NCBI RefSeq assembly: GCF_000959365.1 | Contig: NZ_CP009555.1 | Span: 3,162,001-3,226,000 of the forward strand | From: Burkholderia oklahomensis C6786 | GTDB lineage: Bacteria; Pseudomonadota; Gammaproteobacteria; Burkholderiales; Burkholderiaceae | DNA: 64,000 nucleotides | Direction of reading: 5' to 3' | Shown: positions 47,449 through 57,844 of the stretch, one piece after another | Layout: each line of letters starts with the position of its first letter | Position numbering within the stretch: the stretch's first letter is position 1 | Program-made: the position numbers and the translations under genes | Notes under the pieces: generated by a model | What the model saw: only the letters and a program-made list of their open reading frames with translations | Database searches by the model: none | What the model was told of the DNA's origin: nothing

Positions 47449-48861
47449 ATGAGCACGACGACAGTTGCGATTATCGGTGCGGGATTTTGCGGGGCGACGT
47501 TGGCGACGCATCTGCTGCGGCGGCCGCCGGTGCGGCCGATGCGGGTGCTGCTGATCAATCGATCGGGCGCGATGGCTCGCGGCGTGGCCTACGGCACGCG
47601 CGCGCTCGGCCATCTGCTCAATGTGCCCGCCGGCCGGATGAGCGCGATGGCGGGGGACGACGACGATTTCTATCGGTACGCGAACGGGCGCGATCCGCGC
47701 GTCGCACGCAACAGCTTTGTGCCGCGGCGGATATACGGCGATTACCTCGAGGCGCGCTTGACCGAGGCGATCGAGCAGGCCGGAGCGGGCGTTGAATTGC
47801 GCAGCGTGGTGGGAAGCGCGGTGCGGATCGTGCCGGTCGACGGCGGCGCGCGCGGGGCGATCACGATGGACGACGGCACGGTGATCCATGCCGAGCGCGT
47901 CGTGCTGAGCAGCGGCAACGAAATGCGTCGCGATCCGTTCATCGCCGAATCGCAGAGGCGGTTCTACGACAGCGGCGCCTACGTCAGCGATCCGTGGCGC
48001 CCCGGCGCGCTGCGCGGCATCGCGCCGGACGCGCCGGTGCTGCTCGTGGGCAGCGGCCTCACGATGATGGACGTCGTGCTCGATCTGCGTGCCCGAGGTC
48101 ACGTGGCGCCGATTCACGTGGTGTCGCGCCATGGGTTGTTGCCGCTCGCGCATCGCGAGATGGACGCGGCGCCGTACTACGACGACCGGCTGGCGAGCCG
48201 CATGCTCGCGCACGCGAACGTGCGCCATTACGTGCGTGCCGTGCGCGAGGCGGTGCGCGACGCGCTCCGTGGCGGCGGCGACTGGCGCGACGTGATCGGT
48301 TCGCTGCGAGCGGCGACGCCCGCGTTGTGGCGTCAATTGTCGAGCGACGAGCGCCGGCGCTTCCTGCGCCATGTCCGGCCGTATTGGGACGTGCATCGCC
48401 ACCGCTGCGCGCCCGGGCCGGCGGCGCGGCTGCAAGCGGAAGTCGGGCGAGGCGGCGTCGTCGTCATGGCGGGGCGGGTGACGGGCTACACCGAGCATGC
48501 GCGTGGCGTCGGCGTGGCGGTTCGCCGGCGCGGCGCGACCGTGGACGAGCGCCTCGAAGTCGGTGCGGTCGTCAACTGCACGGGGCCGGCGCCCGACTTC
48601 AGCGCGCGCGCGGGGTCGCTGCTCGGCAATCTGTACGCGGCCGGTCTGATCGTGCCGGATGCGATCGGCATGGGGTTCGAGATCGCGGAGGACGGCGCGG
48701 TGCGCGGCCGCGACGGCTCGCCATCGGCATGGCTGCGCTATGTCGGGCCGTTGCTGCAGGCGCGCGACTGGGAAGCGACGGCGGTGCCCGAGCTGCGGCA
48801 GTACGTGAAGCGGCTCGCCGATACGCTGCTCGCGCCGCGCAACGAAGGGGTGCTGATCTAG
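47449..48861 (+). CDS. FAD/NAD(P)-binding flavoprotein oxidoreductase
   Basis: 470 residues. The N-terminal Rossmann dinucleotide motif is TVAIIGAGFCGATLATHLLR. GTRALGHLLNVPAGRMSAMA is typical of the FAD-NAD(P)-binding family of Rossmann proteins found near secondary-metabolite genes. A second GxGxxx site is VLLVGSGLTMMDVVLDLRAR (about residues 200-220) and VNCTGPAPDFSARAGSLLGN is the late FAD-contact motif. It may oxidise or N-hydroxylate an intermediate; its step in a monobactam pathway is unknown. Encoded between the exporter and the NRPS. Confidence 0.8.
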   Translation: MSTTTVAIIGAGFCGATLATHLLRRPPVRPMRVLLINRSGAMARGVAYGTRALGHLLNVPAGRMSAMAGDDDDFYRYANGRDPRVARNSFVPRRIYGDYLEARLTEAIEQAGAGVELRSVVGSAVRIVPVDGGARGAITMDDGTVIHAERVVLSSGNEMRRDPFIAESQRRFYDSGAYVSDPWRPGALRGIAPDAPVLLVGSGLTMMDVVLDLRARGHVAPIHVVSRHGLLPLAHREMDAAPYYDDRLASRMLAHANVRHYVRAVREAVRDALRGGGDWRDVIGSLRAATPALWRQLSSDERRRFLRHVRPYWDVHRHRCAPGPAARLQAEVGRGGVVVMAGRVTGYTEHARGVGVAVRRRGATVDERLEVGAVVNCTGPAPDFSARAGSLLGNLYAAGLIVPDAIGMGFEIAEDGAVRGRDGSPSAWLRYVGPLLQARDWEATAVPELRQYVKRLADTLLAPRNEGVLI

Positions 48862-48949
48862 CGGCGCGGATCGGGGCGGGTCCGCGCGCTTGCGGAAGAC
48901 GGCGCAAGCACGAGTTCTTCAGTACGAGACGCATAAAACAGGACTGCAT

Positions 48950-51900
48950 ATGAATCAATCATATGACATGGTCGAGGGGGCGCTGCGGCTGCGCGCCGGG
49001 CTCGCCGCGCATCTGGACGTGGCGGACATCGACGTGGATGAACCGCTCGTCGATCACGTCGGCGACGCGCTGTCGCTCGACGCACTCGTCGATGTCGTGC
49101 GCGCGTGCGGCGGCACGAATGCGACGCGCGTCGACGTGCTCGCGTGCGCGACGTTGCGCGAGCTGGCGGCGTTGGTCGAGCGGACGGGCGGCGCGGCGCG
49201 CGAGCCGGACGCCGCGCGCTCGGATGCGCCCGCCGTGCCGGAGGACGCCGACGACGCGCCGGCCTCTCCCGCACAGGAGGATCTGTGGCTCGCCGCGCAG
49301 GTTCAGGACGAGGGCGCCGCCTACCATCTGTCGATCGCGCTGCGCTTTGACGCCCCGGTGGACTGCGCGCTGATGAAGCAGGCGCTCGCCGAGGTGGTCG
49401 CGCGTCATCCGTCGCTGCGCACGACTTTTCGGCACGACGCAGACGGTTTGCGGCAATGCGTGCGCGCCGAGACCGAGGTCGACTGGTCCGAGACCGCGCT
49501 GCCCGCGCCCGCCGAAGTCGACGAGCGCGAATCCCGCCTGCGCGATGCGTTGACGCGCTTCGCGCAGCCGCGCTTCGATCTGCTCGCGGGGCCGCTCTTG
49601 CGCGCGTGCCTGTACCGCGTGGCGCCGGATGGCGACGTGCTGCAGGTCGTCGTCCATCACATCGTCTTCGATGCATGGTCGCGGATGGTCGTGTCGCGCG
49701 ACATCGTCGATGCGTACCGCACGCTACAAGCGGGCCGGGCGATCGCGTGGAGCGGGGCGGCGGCTTCGCCCGGCGCGTTCGCGCGCGGCCAGCGCGCAGC
49801 GCTCACGCCCGAGCGTTGCGCCCGGTTGCGCGAATACTGGCGCGCGCAACTGGCCGACGTGCCGCAAGTGCTCGATTTGCCGACCGACTTCACGCGGCCG
49901 GCCGTGCGCGACGGCGCCGGCGCGACGGCGCTGCGCACGCTGCCCGCCGGGCTCGCCGAACGGCTCGCGGCCGTCGGCGCGCGTCACGGCGCGTCGCTGT
50001 TCATGACGCTGATGGCCGCATGGCAGATCCTGCTGTGGCGTTGCAGCCGGCAACACGCGTTCGCGATCGGGACGCCGATGGCGGCGCGCGATGCCGGCGC
50101 GTTCGAGTCGACCGTGGGCTATCTCGTCAATACGGTCGCGCTGCGCGCGTGCGTGCGCGCGGACGAGCCGTTCAGCGGCCTGCTCGCGCGGGTCGCGCAA
50201 GCGACGCTCGACGCATACGAGCACAAGGCACTGCCCTTGCGCGAGGTGCTCGAGCTCGCGGGCGCGAGCCGCAACCCGAGCCACACGCCGCTGTTCCAGG
50301 TGATGTTCGAGTTCCACAACGAGCGGGCGGGCGCCGGGGCCGAGCAGGCGGAGCCCGTGCGCGCCGTGCAGCACGACGTCGGCGCGGCCAAGTACGACCT
50401 GAGCCTCGAGATCGCCCATCGCCACGACGGCCTCGCCTGCGCGATCGAATACGCGACGGCGTTGTTCGCGCGCAGCTCGATCGACGGCATGCTCGCGCAG
50501 TACGAGGCGCTGCTCGAGCAGATCGCGACGATGCCCGATGCGCCCGTCGCGTCGCTTTCGTGCATGCCCGACGACGAACTGGACAAGGTCACGCGCACCT
50601 GGAACGCGACCGCATTCGAGCGGACGGGGTCGCCGTTGATCCACGCGCGCTTCGACGCCCGCGTGCGCGAGTGCCCCGACGCGATCGCGCTGCGCGCCGG
50701 CGCTGCGTCGATGACGTTCGCCGCGCTCGGCGGGCGCGTCGATGCGCTCGCCGGCCGGCTGCTCGAGCGAACGGGCGGCGAGCCGAAGCGCATCGCGATC
50801 TGCTTCGAGCGCTCGTTCGACATGCTGATTGCAATCCTCGCAACGCTCAAGGCCGGCTGCGCGTATGTGCCGATCGACCCGCAACTGCCGGCCGACCGGG
50901 TGGATTTCATGCTGAGCGACAGCGCGGCGGCGATGCTGCTGACGATCCGCCCGATCCGTCGCGAGCGGTTCCCGTCGCTCGGCGTCGAGACGCTGTGCCT
51001 CGACGAGCCCGCGCCGCCGCGCGCCGCGCCGCCGCGTGAGGCGGCGCCCGCCGTCGACCCGCAGGCAGCGGCCTACGTGCTCTATACGTCGGGGTCGACC
51101 GGCACGCCGAAGGGCGTCGTCGTCACGCACGCGAACGTGACGAACCTGCTCGATGCCATGGAGGCGAGTTATCCGGTGGGCGCGCACGAGCGCTATCTGC
51201 TGAAGACGAACTATGCGTTCGACGTGTCGGTGCCGGAGCTGTTCGGCTGGTTCGTCGGCCGCGGCTCGCTCGCGATCCTGGCGCCGCAGGCCGAAGGCTC
51301 GCCCGATCTGATCGTCGATGCGGTGCTGCGGCACGGCGTCACGCACGTGAACTTCACGCCGTCGCTGTTGCGCCAGTTCGTGACGGAGGCGGCGTCGGAC
51401 GCGCGCTTTGCCCGCGAGCACCGGCTCGAGCACGTGTTCGTCGTCGGCGAGGAACTGACGAGCGCGCTCGCGAACGACGCATTGAGCGCGCTGCGTCCCG
51501 CGTCGATCTACAACATGTACGGCCCGACCGAGGCGACCGTGTTCGCCACCGGCTACGCGCACGCCGTGCCGATCCCGAACGGCAGGGTGCCGATCGGGCG
51601 CGCGCTCGGCAACATGCGCGTCTACGTGCTGGACGAACGGCTGCGGCCGATGCCGGTCGGGATGCCGGGCGATCTCTATATCGCCGGCGAGGGCGTCGCG
51701 CGCGGCTACCTGAATCGCGAGGCGCTGACCGCGCAGCGGTTCCTGCCGGACCCGTTCGCGCCGGGCGGCAGCATCTACATGACCGGGGATCTCGCGCGCT
51801 GGACGCGCGACGGAATGCTCGAGTTTCTCGGGCGCACCGATCAGCAGATCAAGATCCGCGGCTATCGCGTCGAGCTCGACGAGATCGCGAGCGCGCTGAA

Positions 51901-54900
51901 CGCGCACCCGCTCGTCGACGAGGCGGCCGTGATCCTGAAGCGGGAGCCCGACGGCGCCGCGCAGCTCGTCGCATACGTCGTTGCCGCGGACGGCATGGAG
52001 CGGAGCGCCGCGCGCGAGGAGCACGCGCGCTTTCGCGACGCCCTCGTCAGCGCGCTCAAGCAGCGTTTGCCGGACTACATGGTGCCGGCGGCCTACGTGC
52101 TGACGCCTTCGCTGCCGAAGGGCATCACCGGCAAGCTGAACCGCAAGGCGCTCGAGGCGCTTCCCGTCGACGCGCCGGCCCGGCATGCCGCGCCCGGCGC
52201 GGTGGCGCCCCGCAACGACGCGGAACGCACGTTGTGCGGGATCTGGCAATCCGTGCTGCGCATGCCGGATCTCGGGGTGACCGACAATTTCTTCGCCGTC
52301 GGCGGCGATTCGATCCTGTCGATCCAGGTGGCGGCGCGCGCACGCCAGCAGGGCTTCGTGTTTTCGGCGCGCGACATCTTCCGCCATCAGACCGTCGAGC
52401 TTCTCGCGGCGAACGTTCGATGCGAGGCGCTCGGCGCGCAGCGGCAGGCGAGCGCCGGCGACATGCCGCTGCTGCCGATTCACCACTGGTTTTTCTCGGT
52501 CGATTCGATGCACGTCGATCACTATCACCAGTCGCGGCTCCTCGACGTGCCCGCGGGCGTCGACGCGGACTTTCTCGCCGCGTGGCTTGCGGCGCTCGTC
52601 GCGCGCCACGACGCGCTGCGGCTGCGCTTCCGGCGTACGGAGGCGGGCTGGCGCGCGCACTTCGCCGCGGCGCAGGCATGCGACGCGGCGGTGCGCCTGA
52701 CGGTGTGCGGCGCCGCGTCGGCCCGGCCGGCCGAAGCGGCGGTCGACGCGTTCTTCGCCGACGCGCGGCGCAGCGTGCGCCTCGCCGACGGCCCGCTCTT
52801 CGTCGCCGCCCTTGCGGCCGGCGCGCAGGGACGGGGGCGCCTGCTGCTGATCGGGCATCACGCGGTGGTGGACGGCGTGTCCTGGCGCGTGATCGTGGAG
52901 GACCTGCGGCAAGCGTTCACGCAATGGGCGGCGCGGGACTCGCTCACGCTCGGGCCGAAGCGCGACACCTACCAGGCATGGGCGCAAGCGGTCGTCGCGG
53001 CAGCCGACAGCCCGGCGCTGCGCGCTGAGCGCGCGCACTGGCTGCGCGTGCTGCGCGCGCCGGCGGCGCGCCTGCGGCTCGATCGCGGCGCGCGCGGCGA
53101 CACGACCCGCCGCGCGACGCGCGTCCGGTCGTTCGGCCTGAATGCGGCCGATACCCGCGCGCTGCTGGCCGACACGCATCACGCGTACCGGACGCAGACC
53201 ATCGAGCTGCTGCTCGCCGGACTGCTGCTCGCGGCCCACCGGTGGCAGGGGCACGACACGCTTCGCGTCGCGCTCGAGGGACACGGGCGCGAAGCTGAGG
53301 TGCTCGCCCGGTACGGCGCGGAGCTCGCGCTGCTCGACGTGGGCGAAACGCTCGGCTGGTTCACGAGCTATTACCCGCAGTTGCTGACGCTGGCGGAGCG
53401 CGCGCGGGCCTCCGACCCGGTGGCCGCGGCGATCATGGCGGTCAAGGCGCAGTATCGCGCGACGCCGCATCACGGCCTCGGCTACGGCATTTTGCGCCAC
53501 ATAACGGGCGATCCGGAACTGGCGGCCGAGGAGGCCGCCCACGCGCCGGAGATCGTCTTCAACTATCTGGGCCAGTTCGACGTCGCGGACGAAGAGGCGG
53601 CCGACATCGCCGTGCTCGGCATGTCGTCGCGCGACGACATCTCGGCGGCGAGGCCGCGCGAGCATGAGCTGGGCATCAACGGCGAGGTCAAGGACGGCTG
53701 CCTCGCGTTCGAGATCGACTACTCGGCGCACGCGTTCGACGACGAGTCGATCGCGGCGCTCGGCGGGCATTTCATGCATGCGCTGCGCGAGATCGCCGCG
53801 CACTGCAACGCGCGCGCCGCGTGGTGCCCGACGCCCGAGGATTTCCCGCTCGCCGCCGTGACGCAGGACGAGCTTGCCGCCTGGCACGCGCGCCATCCGA
53901 AGCTCGACACGCTGTACCCCGCGACCGCGATCCAGTGGGGGATGGTGTTCCACAGTCTGCTGCCGAACCAGGCGAGCGCCTATACGAATCAGGTCTATGC
54001 GACTGTCGGCGGCGACACGTTCGACGCCGCGCGCTTGCGGCGTGCATGGGAGGCGATCGTCGAGCGCCACGCGGCGCTGCGCACCGCATTCGTCGGATTC
54101 GAGCGCGAGCAGCCGTTGCAGATCGTGAGCGCGCACGTCGCGTGCCCGTGGCGCGACATCGATCACCGGCACCTCGCGCCCGACGCGCGCGATGCGGCCT
54201 TCCAGGCGTTGCTCGCGGCGGACAAGGCCACGCCGTTCGATTTCGGATGCGCGCCGCTGATGCGTTTCCATCTGGTGCGCCACGACGATGCGCAATACCG
54301 CTTCGTCTGGACCTATCACCACGCCGTGCTCGACGGATGGAGCGTGCAGCTCGTCTGGTCCGATCTGCTGCGCATCTACGAGGCGCTCGCGGACGGGCGT
54401 CCCGCCGCGCTGCCGGCGGCGGCGCAGTTCGACGCGGTGCTCGCGTGGCGGCAGCAGCGCGCGAGCGACGCGGACAGGCGGTACTGGCGCGAGCAGATCG
54501 GCGCGCGCACGCATCGCACCGTGCTCGGCATCGAGCAGACCGGGCTCGCGGGGCAGGCGCAGGCGACGCCCGTCGTCGAGCGTTCGCTCGACGAAGCGGC
54601 GACGCGGCGTCTGGTGGAAGCCGCGCGCGTATGCCGGGTGACGCTGGCGGCGATGCTGCAGGCGGCCTGGGCGCTGATGCTCGGGCGCGGGAGCGGCGAG
54701 ACGGCGCCCGTGTTCGGCGTGACGACGTCGGGGCGCGCGATCGACCTACCCGGCATCGAGACGATCGTCGGCCCGCTGATCGCGACGGTGCCGGCGCGTG
54801 TCGACATCGACGCGTCGATGCCGCTGCGCGACTGGCTGCGCGCGGTGCACGACCGCCACGTCGAGAGGGAGGCGCACGCGCAGCTCGTCGAGCTCATCGA

Positions 54901-57844
54901 CATCCAGCGCGAAAGCGGAATGCGCGGCGGGCAGTCGCTTTTCGACAGCCTGCTCGTCGTCGAGAACTATCCGCTCGCCGAACTCAGCGCGGAGCGCATT
55001 CTCGGCCTGCGCGATTACGGCTACGCCGAGGAAACGCATTACGGCCTGACCGTTTCCGCCACACCGGGGACGCGTTTGCGCCTCGAAATCAATTTTGATC
55101 GTTCGCGGTACCACATCGAGGATATCGAAACCATGGCAGACAACCTGAAAGCAGTGCTGAACCGCATTCCGGACGACCTCGAGCGGCCCGTCGGCGACGT
55201 GCCCGGCGGCGAAGGCGCCGCGCGCGCGCAGCCTCGGGCGGACGGCGCGGCGCCGCTCAGTTGCGTGTTGCGGCAGGGCGAGCTGCGGCTCGGCCGCCAT
55301 CTGGTGCCGCACCTCGTCGAGGATCACGCGGCGGCCACGCCCGAGCGCCGCGCGCTCGTCTACAACGATCGCGCATACAGCTACGGCGAGCTGAACCGTG
55401 CCGCGAACCGGATCGCGAATCGGCTGATGCAGGCGTTTCCGGATCTCGGCACGGATTCGCTCGTCGGCGTGCGCATCGCGCGCAGCGACCGGCTGGTCCT
55501 GACGATCCTCGCGATCTGGAAGATCGGCGCGGCCTACATTCCGATCGATCCCGTCCTGCCCGAGCAGCGCATGCGCGAGATGCTCGACTTGGCGAACGCG
55601 AAGGCGCTCGTCGTCGATGCGGCAGTGGCCGCCGCCGAGCCGGCCGTCGCCGGCGTGCCGCGCGTCGTGTTCGACGATCTCGTGAAGGACGACCCGCTTT
55701 TCGAGGACAACCCCGATGTCCACCTCTCGGGCAACGATCTGAGCTACGTGCTGTTCACGTCGGGATCGACCGGCAAGCCGAAGGGCGCGATGATCGAGCA
55801 CATCGGCATGTTGAACAACATCGCGAACAAGGCGCTCGACCTCGAGATGGGCGCGGACAGCCGCGTCGCGCAGAACTCGTCGATGAGCTTCGACGTGTCC
55901 GTCTGGCAGATGTTCATCGCGCTGACCAAGGGCGGCACGACGTTCGTCTACGACGACCGCGTCGTCAACGACATCGCCGGGCTGGTCCGTCGGATGGCCG
56001 CCGACGGCGTGACGATCCTCGAGGTGGTGCCGACCTATCTGATCGCCGTCGTCGAATATCTGGAAGAGCACCCCGACTGCGTGCGTCCCGCATCGCTGAC
56101 GTTCCTGATCGTCAACGGCGAGACCGTCGATGCGACGCTGATCCGGCGCTGGTTCGCGCTGTTTCCCGCGACGAAGCTCATCAACGCCTACGGCCCCACC
56201 GAGGCGTCCGACGACATCACGCATCACATCATGTCGCCCGACGACGAGATCGAGAATCCGGTCCCCGTCGGCCGTGCGCTCGCCAATTTCGACATCTACA
56301 TCGTCGACGACGAGCTGCGCCCGGTGCCGATCGGCACGAAGGGGGAGATCGTGGCGACGGGCGTCGGCATCGGACGCGGCTACATCGGCATGGCGGGCGC
56401 CACCGCGCAGGCGTTCGTGAAGAGTCCGTTTCCCGACCGCTACAAGGGGCGCCTCTACCGGACGGGCGACGTCGGCGAGATGCGCGCGGACGGCGTGCTG
56501 ATGTTTCACGGCCGCAAGGACCGGCAGGTGAAGATTCGCGGGATGCGCATCGAGCTCGAGGAGGTCGAGGCGAGCCTGCGTGCGATCGCCGCGGTCCGGC
56601 AGGCGGCGGTGCTCGCGATCCGGCCCGAGAACCGCGAGGCGTTCCTCTGCGCGTATGTCGTGCCGCTCGACGGCGCGCGCGACGAGATCGTCGATCTGCT
56701 GAAGGCGAAGCTGCCGCCGTACATGGTGCCGTCCGTCTTCCGCTTCGAGGCGGAGTTGCCGCAACTGCCGAGCGGCAAGGTGGACCGCAACCGGCTGCGC
56801 GAGCAGTTCCTGAACGAAACGCCGCGCGCGAGCGCGCGCGCGGTCGCGCCGCGCACGCCGGTCGAGCATCGCCTGACGGAGATCTTCCGTGACGTGCTCG
56901 GCCACGACGCGTTCGGCGTTCGCGACGATTTCTTCGAGCTCGGCGGCGATTCGTTCAAGGCGATTCGCATCGCGGCCAAATACGGCGCGCCGCTCGAAGT
57001 GACCGACATCTACGATCATCCGACCATCGAGGCGCTCGCCGCGCATCTCGAGCGCGCGCCCGGGCTCGAGCGCTCGATCGTGCCGATGGCGGGCGATCCG
57101 GCGACGGCGAAGGCGGTCGTCGTCTGCATCGCGAACGCGGCGGGCGGCCCGGTCAATTTCGTCGAGATGAGCCGGGCAATGGCCGGGCAGGCGCACGAGC
57201 TCGCGGTGTTCGCGGTGAAGCTGCCGCGCAACGCGGTCGACAGCGACGCGGCGATGCTCGCCGAAGTCACGCGCCTGTCGAACGCGGTTTGCGACGATCT
57301 CCTCGCGGCGAGTGGACTGCCGATCATCGTGTTCGCGCAATGCAACGGCTCGGCGCTCGCGATCGCCGTCGCGCGCGAGCTCGTCAGGCGGTCGGCCGAT
57401 GTGCGCGCGCTGTGCGTGGGCGGCGCGCTGATGCGCACGGCGAGCGGCGAGCGCGACGCGCGCACCGACAACGACATCCTGAATTTCCTCGGCGGCATCG
57501 GCTCGACGCTGCCGAGCCGGCCCGACGAGCGCGCGTTTTTCCTGCACGACTTCCGCTACGACAGTTGGCTCGCCGATGTCTACTACAACCACCTCGTCGA
57601 CGAGGCGAGCCGCGGCGCGCTCGCGCCGCTCGACATCCCGGCGTGGTGCCTCGTCGGCACCGAGGATCCGCTCGTCTCGCAGTACGAGACGCGCTACCGG
57701 GATTGGTCGCGCATCGGCAGCAGCGTGCAGCTCGTCGAGTACGCGGGCGTGGGCCACTACCTGCTGCGCGACTGTCCGCAAGCGGTCGCGCGCACGCTCG
57801 GCGACGCGTGGGAAGCGGTGTCCCGCCGGAGCGTCGAGGCATGA
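48950..57844 (+). CDS. Two-module NRPS with Cys-thioesterase (SulM-like, predicted beta-lactam-forming)
   Basis: 2964 residues from ATG 48950 (AGGA just upstream). Domain order by residue: degenerate carrier-like 1-80 (GDAL, Ala40 where Ser is expected); C1 ~100-545 (HHIVFDAW, His236-His237); A1 ~565-1075 (YVLYTSGSTGTPKG, YGPTEATVF); PCP1 (GGDSILS, Ser1121); E ~1165-1620 (HHAVVDGVSWR from His1303, NYLGQFD); C2 ~1640-2070 (HHAVLDGW); A2 ~2105-2610 (YVLFTSGSTGKPKG, YGPTEASDD); PCP2 (GGDSFKA, Ser2668); TE ~2710-2960 with Cys2798 in AQCNGSA, Asp2906 and His2936. Codes by eye: A1 D-V-P-N-F-V-M-V-F-K, A2 D-V-W-E-I-N-A-D-D-K. The E domain implies a D-residue before the last one. The order and Cys-TE match SulM, which closes the monobactam ring from diaminopropionate. 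Confidence 0.9.
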   Translation: MNQSYDMVEGALRLRAGLAAHLDVADIDVDEPLVDHVGDALSLDALVDVVRACGGTNATRVDVLACATLRELAALVERTGGAAREPDAARSDAPAVPEDADDAPASPAQEDLWLAAQVQDEGAAYHLSIALRFDAPVDCALMKQALAEVVARHPSLRTTFRHDADGLRQCVRAETEVDWSETALPAPAEVDERESRLRDALTRFAQPRFDLLAGPLLRACLYRVAPDGDVLQVVVHHIVFDAWSRMVVSRDIVDAYRTLQAGRAIAWSGAAASPGAFARGQRAALTPERCARLREYWRAQLADVPQVLDLPTDFTRPAVRDGAGATALRTLPAGLAERLAAVGARHGASLFMTLMAAWQILLWRCSRQHAFAIGTPMAARDAGAFESTVGYLVNTVALRACVRADEPFSGLLARVAQATLDAYEHKALPLREVLELAGASRNPSHTPLFQVMFEFHNERAGAGAEQAEPVRAVQHDVGAAKYDLSLEIAHRHDGLACAIEYATALFARSSIDGMLAQYEALLEQIATMPDAPVASLSCMPDDELDKVTRTWNATAFERTGSPLIHARFDARVRECPDAIALRAGAASMTFAALGGRVDALAGRLLERTGGEPKRIAICFERSFDMLIAILATLKAGCAYVPIDPQLPADRVDFMLSDSAAAMLLTIRPIRRERFPSLGVETLCLDEPAPPRAAPPREAAPAVDPQAAAYVLYTSGSTGTPKGVVVTHANVTNLLDAMEASYPVGAHERYLLKTNYAFDVSVPELFGWFVGRGSLAILAPQAEGSPDLIVDAVLRHGVTHVNFTPSLLRQFVTEAASDARFAREHRLEHVFVVGEELTSALANDALSALRPASIYNMYGPTEATVFATGYAHAVPIPNGRVPIGRALGNMRVYVLDERLRPMPVGMPGDLYIAGEGVARGYLNREALTAQRFLPDPFAPGGSIYMTGDLARWTRDGMLEFLGRTDQQIKIRGYRVELDEIASALNAHPLVDEAAVILKREPDGAAQLVAYVVAADGMERSAAREEHARFRDALVSALKQRLPDYMVPAAYVLTPSLPKGITGKLNRKALEALPVDAPARHAAPGAVAPRNDAERTLCGIWQSVLRMPDLGVTDNFFAVGGDSILSIQVAARARQQGFVFSARDIFRHQTVELLAANVRCEALGAQRQASAGDMPLLPIHHWFFSVDSMHVDHYHQSRLLDVPAGVDADFLAAWLAALVARHDALRLRFRRTEAGWRAHFAAAQACDAAVRLTVCGAASARPAEAAVDAFFADARRSVRLADGPLFVAALAAGAQGRGRLLLIGHHAVVDGVSWRVIVEDLRQAFTQWAARDSLTLGPKRDTYQAWAQAVVAAADSPALRAERAHWLRVLRAPAARLRLDRGARGDTTRRATRVRSFGLNAADTRALLADTHHAYRTQTIELLLAGLLLAAHRWQGHDTLRVALEGHGREAEVLARYGAELALLDVGETLGWFTSYYPQLLTLAERARASDPVAAAIMAVKAQYRATPHHGLGYGILRHITGDPELAAEEAAHAPEIVFNYLGQFDVADEEAADIAVLGMSSRDDISAARPREHELGINGEVKDGCLAFEIDYSAHAFDDESIAALGGHFMHALREIAAHCNARAAWCPTPEDFPLAAVTQDELAAWHARHPKLDTLYPATAIQWGMVFHSLLPNQASAYTNQVYATVGGDTFDAARLRRAWEAIVERHAALRTAFVGFEREQPLQIVSAHVACPWRDIDHRHLAPDARDAAFQALLAADKATPFDFGCAPLMRFHLVRHDDAQYRFVWTYHHAVLDGWSVQLVWSDLLRIYEALADGRPAALPAAAQFDAVLAWRQQRASDADRRYWREQIGARTHRTVLGIEQTGLAGQAQATPVVERSLDEAATRRLVEAARVCRVTLAAMLQAAWALMLGRGSGETAPVFGVTTSGRAIDLPGIETIVGPLIATVPARVDIDASMPLRDWLRAVHDRHVEREAHAQLVELIDIQRESGMRGGQSLFDSLLVVENYPLAELSAERILGLRDYGYAEETHYGLTVSATPGTRLRLEINFDRSRYHIEDIETMADNLKAVLNRIPDDLERPVGDVPGGEGAARAQPRADGAAPLSCVLRQGELRLGRHLVPHLVEDHAAATPERRALVYNDRAYSYGELNRAANRIANRLMQAFPDLGTDSLVGVRIARSDRLVLTILAIWKIGAAYIPIDPVLPEQRMREMLDLANAKALVVDAAVAAAEPAVAGVPRVVFDDLVKDDPLFEDNPDVHLSGNDLSYVLFTSGSTGKPKGAMIEHIGMLNNIANKALDLEMGADSRVAQNSSMSFDVSVWQMFIALTKGGTTFVYDDRVVNDIAGLVRRMAADGVTILEVVPTYLIAVVEYLEEHPDCVRPASLTFLIVNGETVDATLIRRWFALFPATKLINAYGPTEASDDITHHIMSPDDEIENPVPVGRALANFDIYIVDDELRPVPIGTKGEIVATGVGIGRGYIGMAGATAQAFVKSPFPDRYKGRLYRTGDVGEMRADGVLMFHGRKDRQVKIRGMRIELEEVEASLRAIAAVRQAAVLAIRPENREAFLCAYVVPLDGARDEIVDLLKAKLPPYMVPSVFRFEAELPQLPSGKVDRNRLREQFLNETPRASARAVAPRTPVEHRLTEIFRDVLGHDAFGVRDDFFELGGDSFKAIRIAAKYGAPLEVTDIYDHPTIEALAAHLERAPGLERSIVPMAGDPATAKAVVVCIANAAGGPVNFVEMSRAMAGQAHELAVFAVKLPRNAVDSDAAMLAEVTRLSNAVCDDLLAASGLPIIVFAQCNGSALAIAVARELVRRSADVRALCVGGALMRTASGERDARTDNDILNFLGGIGSTLPSRPDERAFFLHDFRYDSWLADVYYNHLVDEASRGALAPLDIPAWCLVGTEDPLVSQYETRYRDWSRIGSSVQLVEYAGVGHYLLRDCPQAVARTLGDAWEAVSRRSVEA

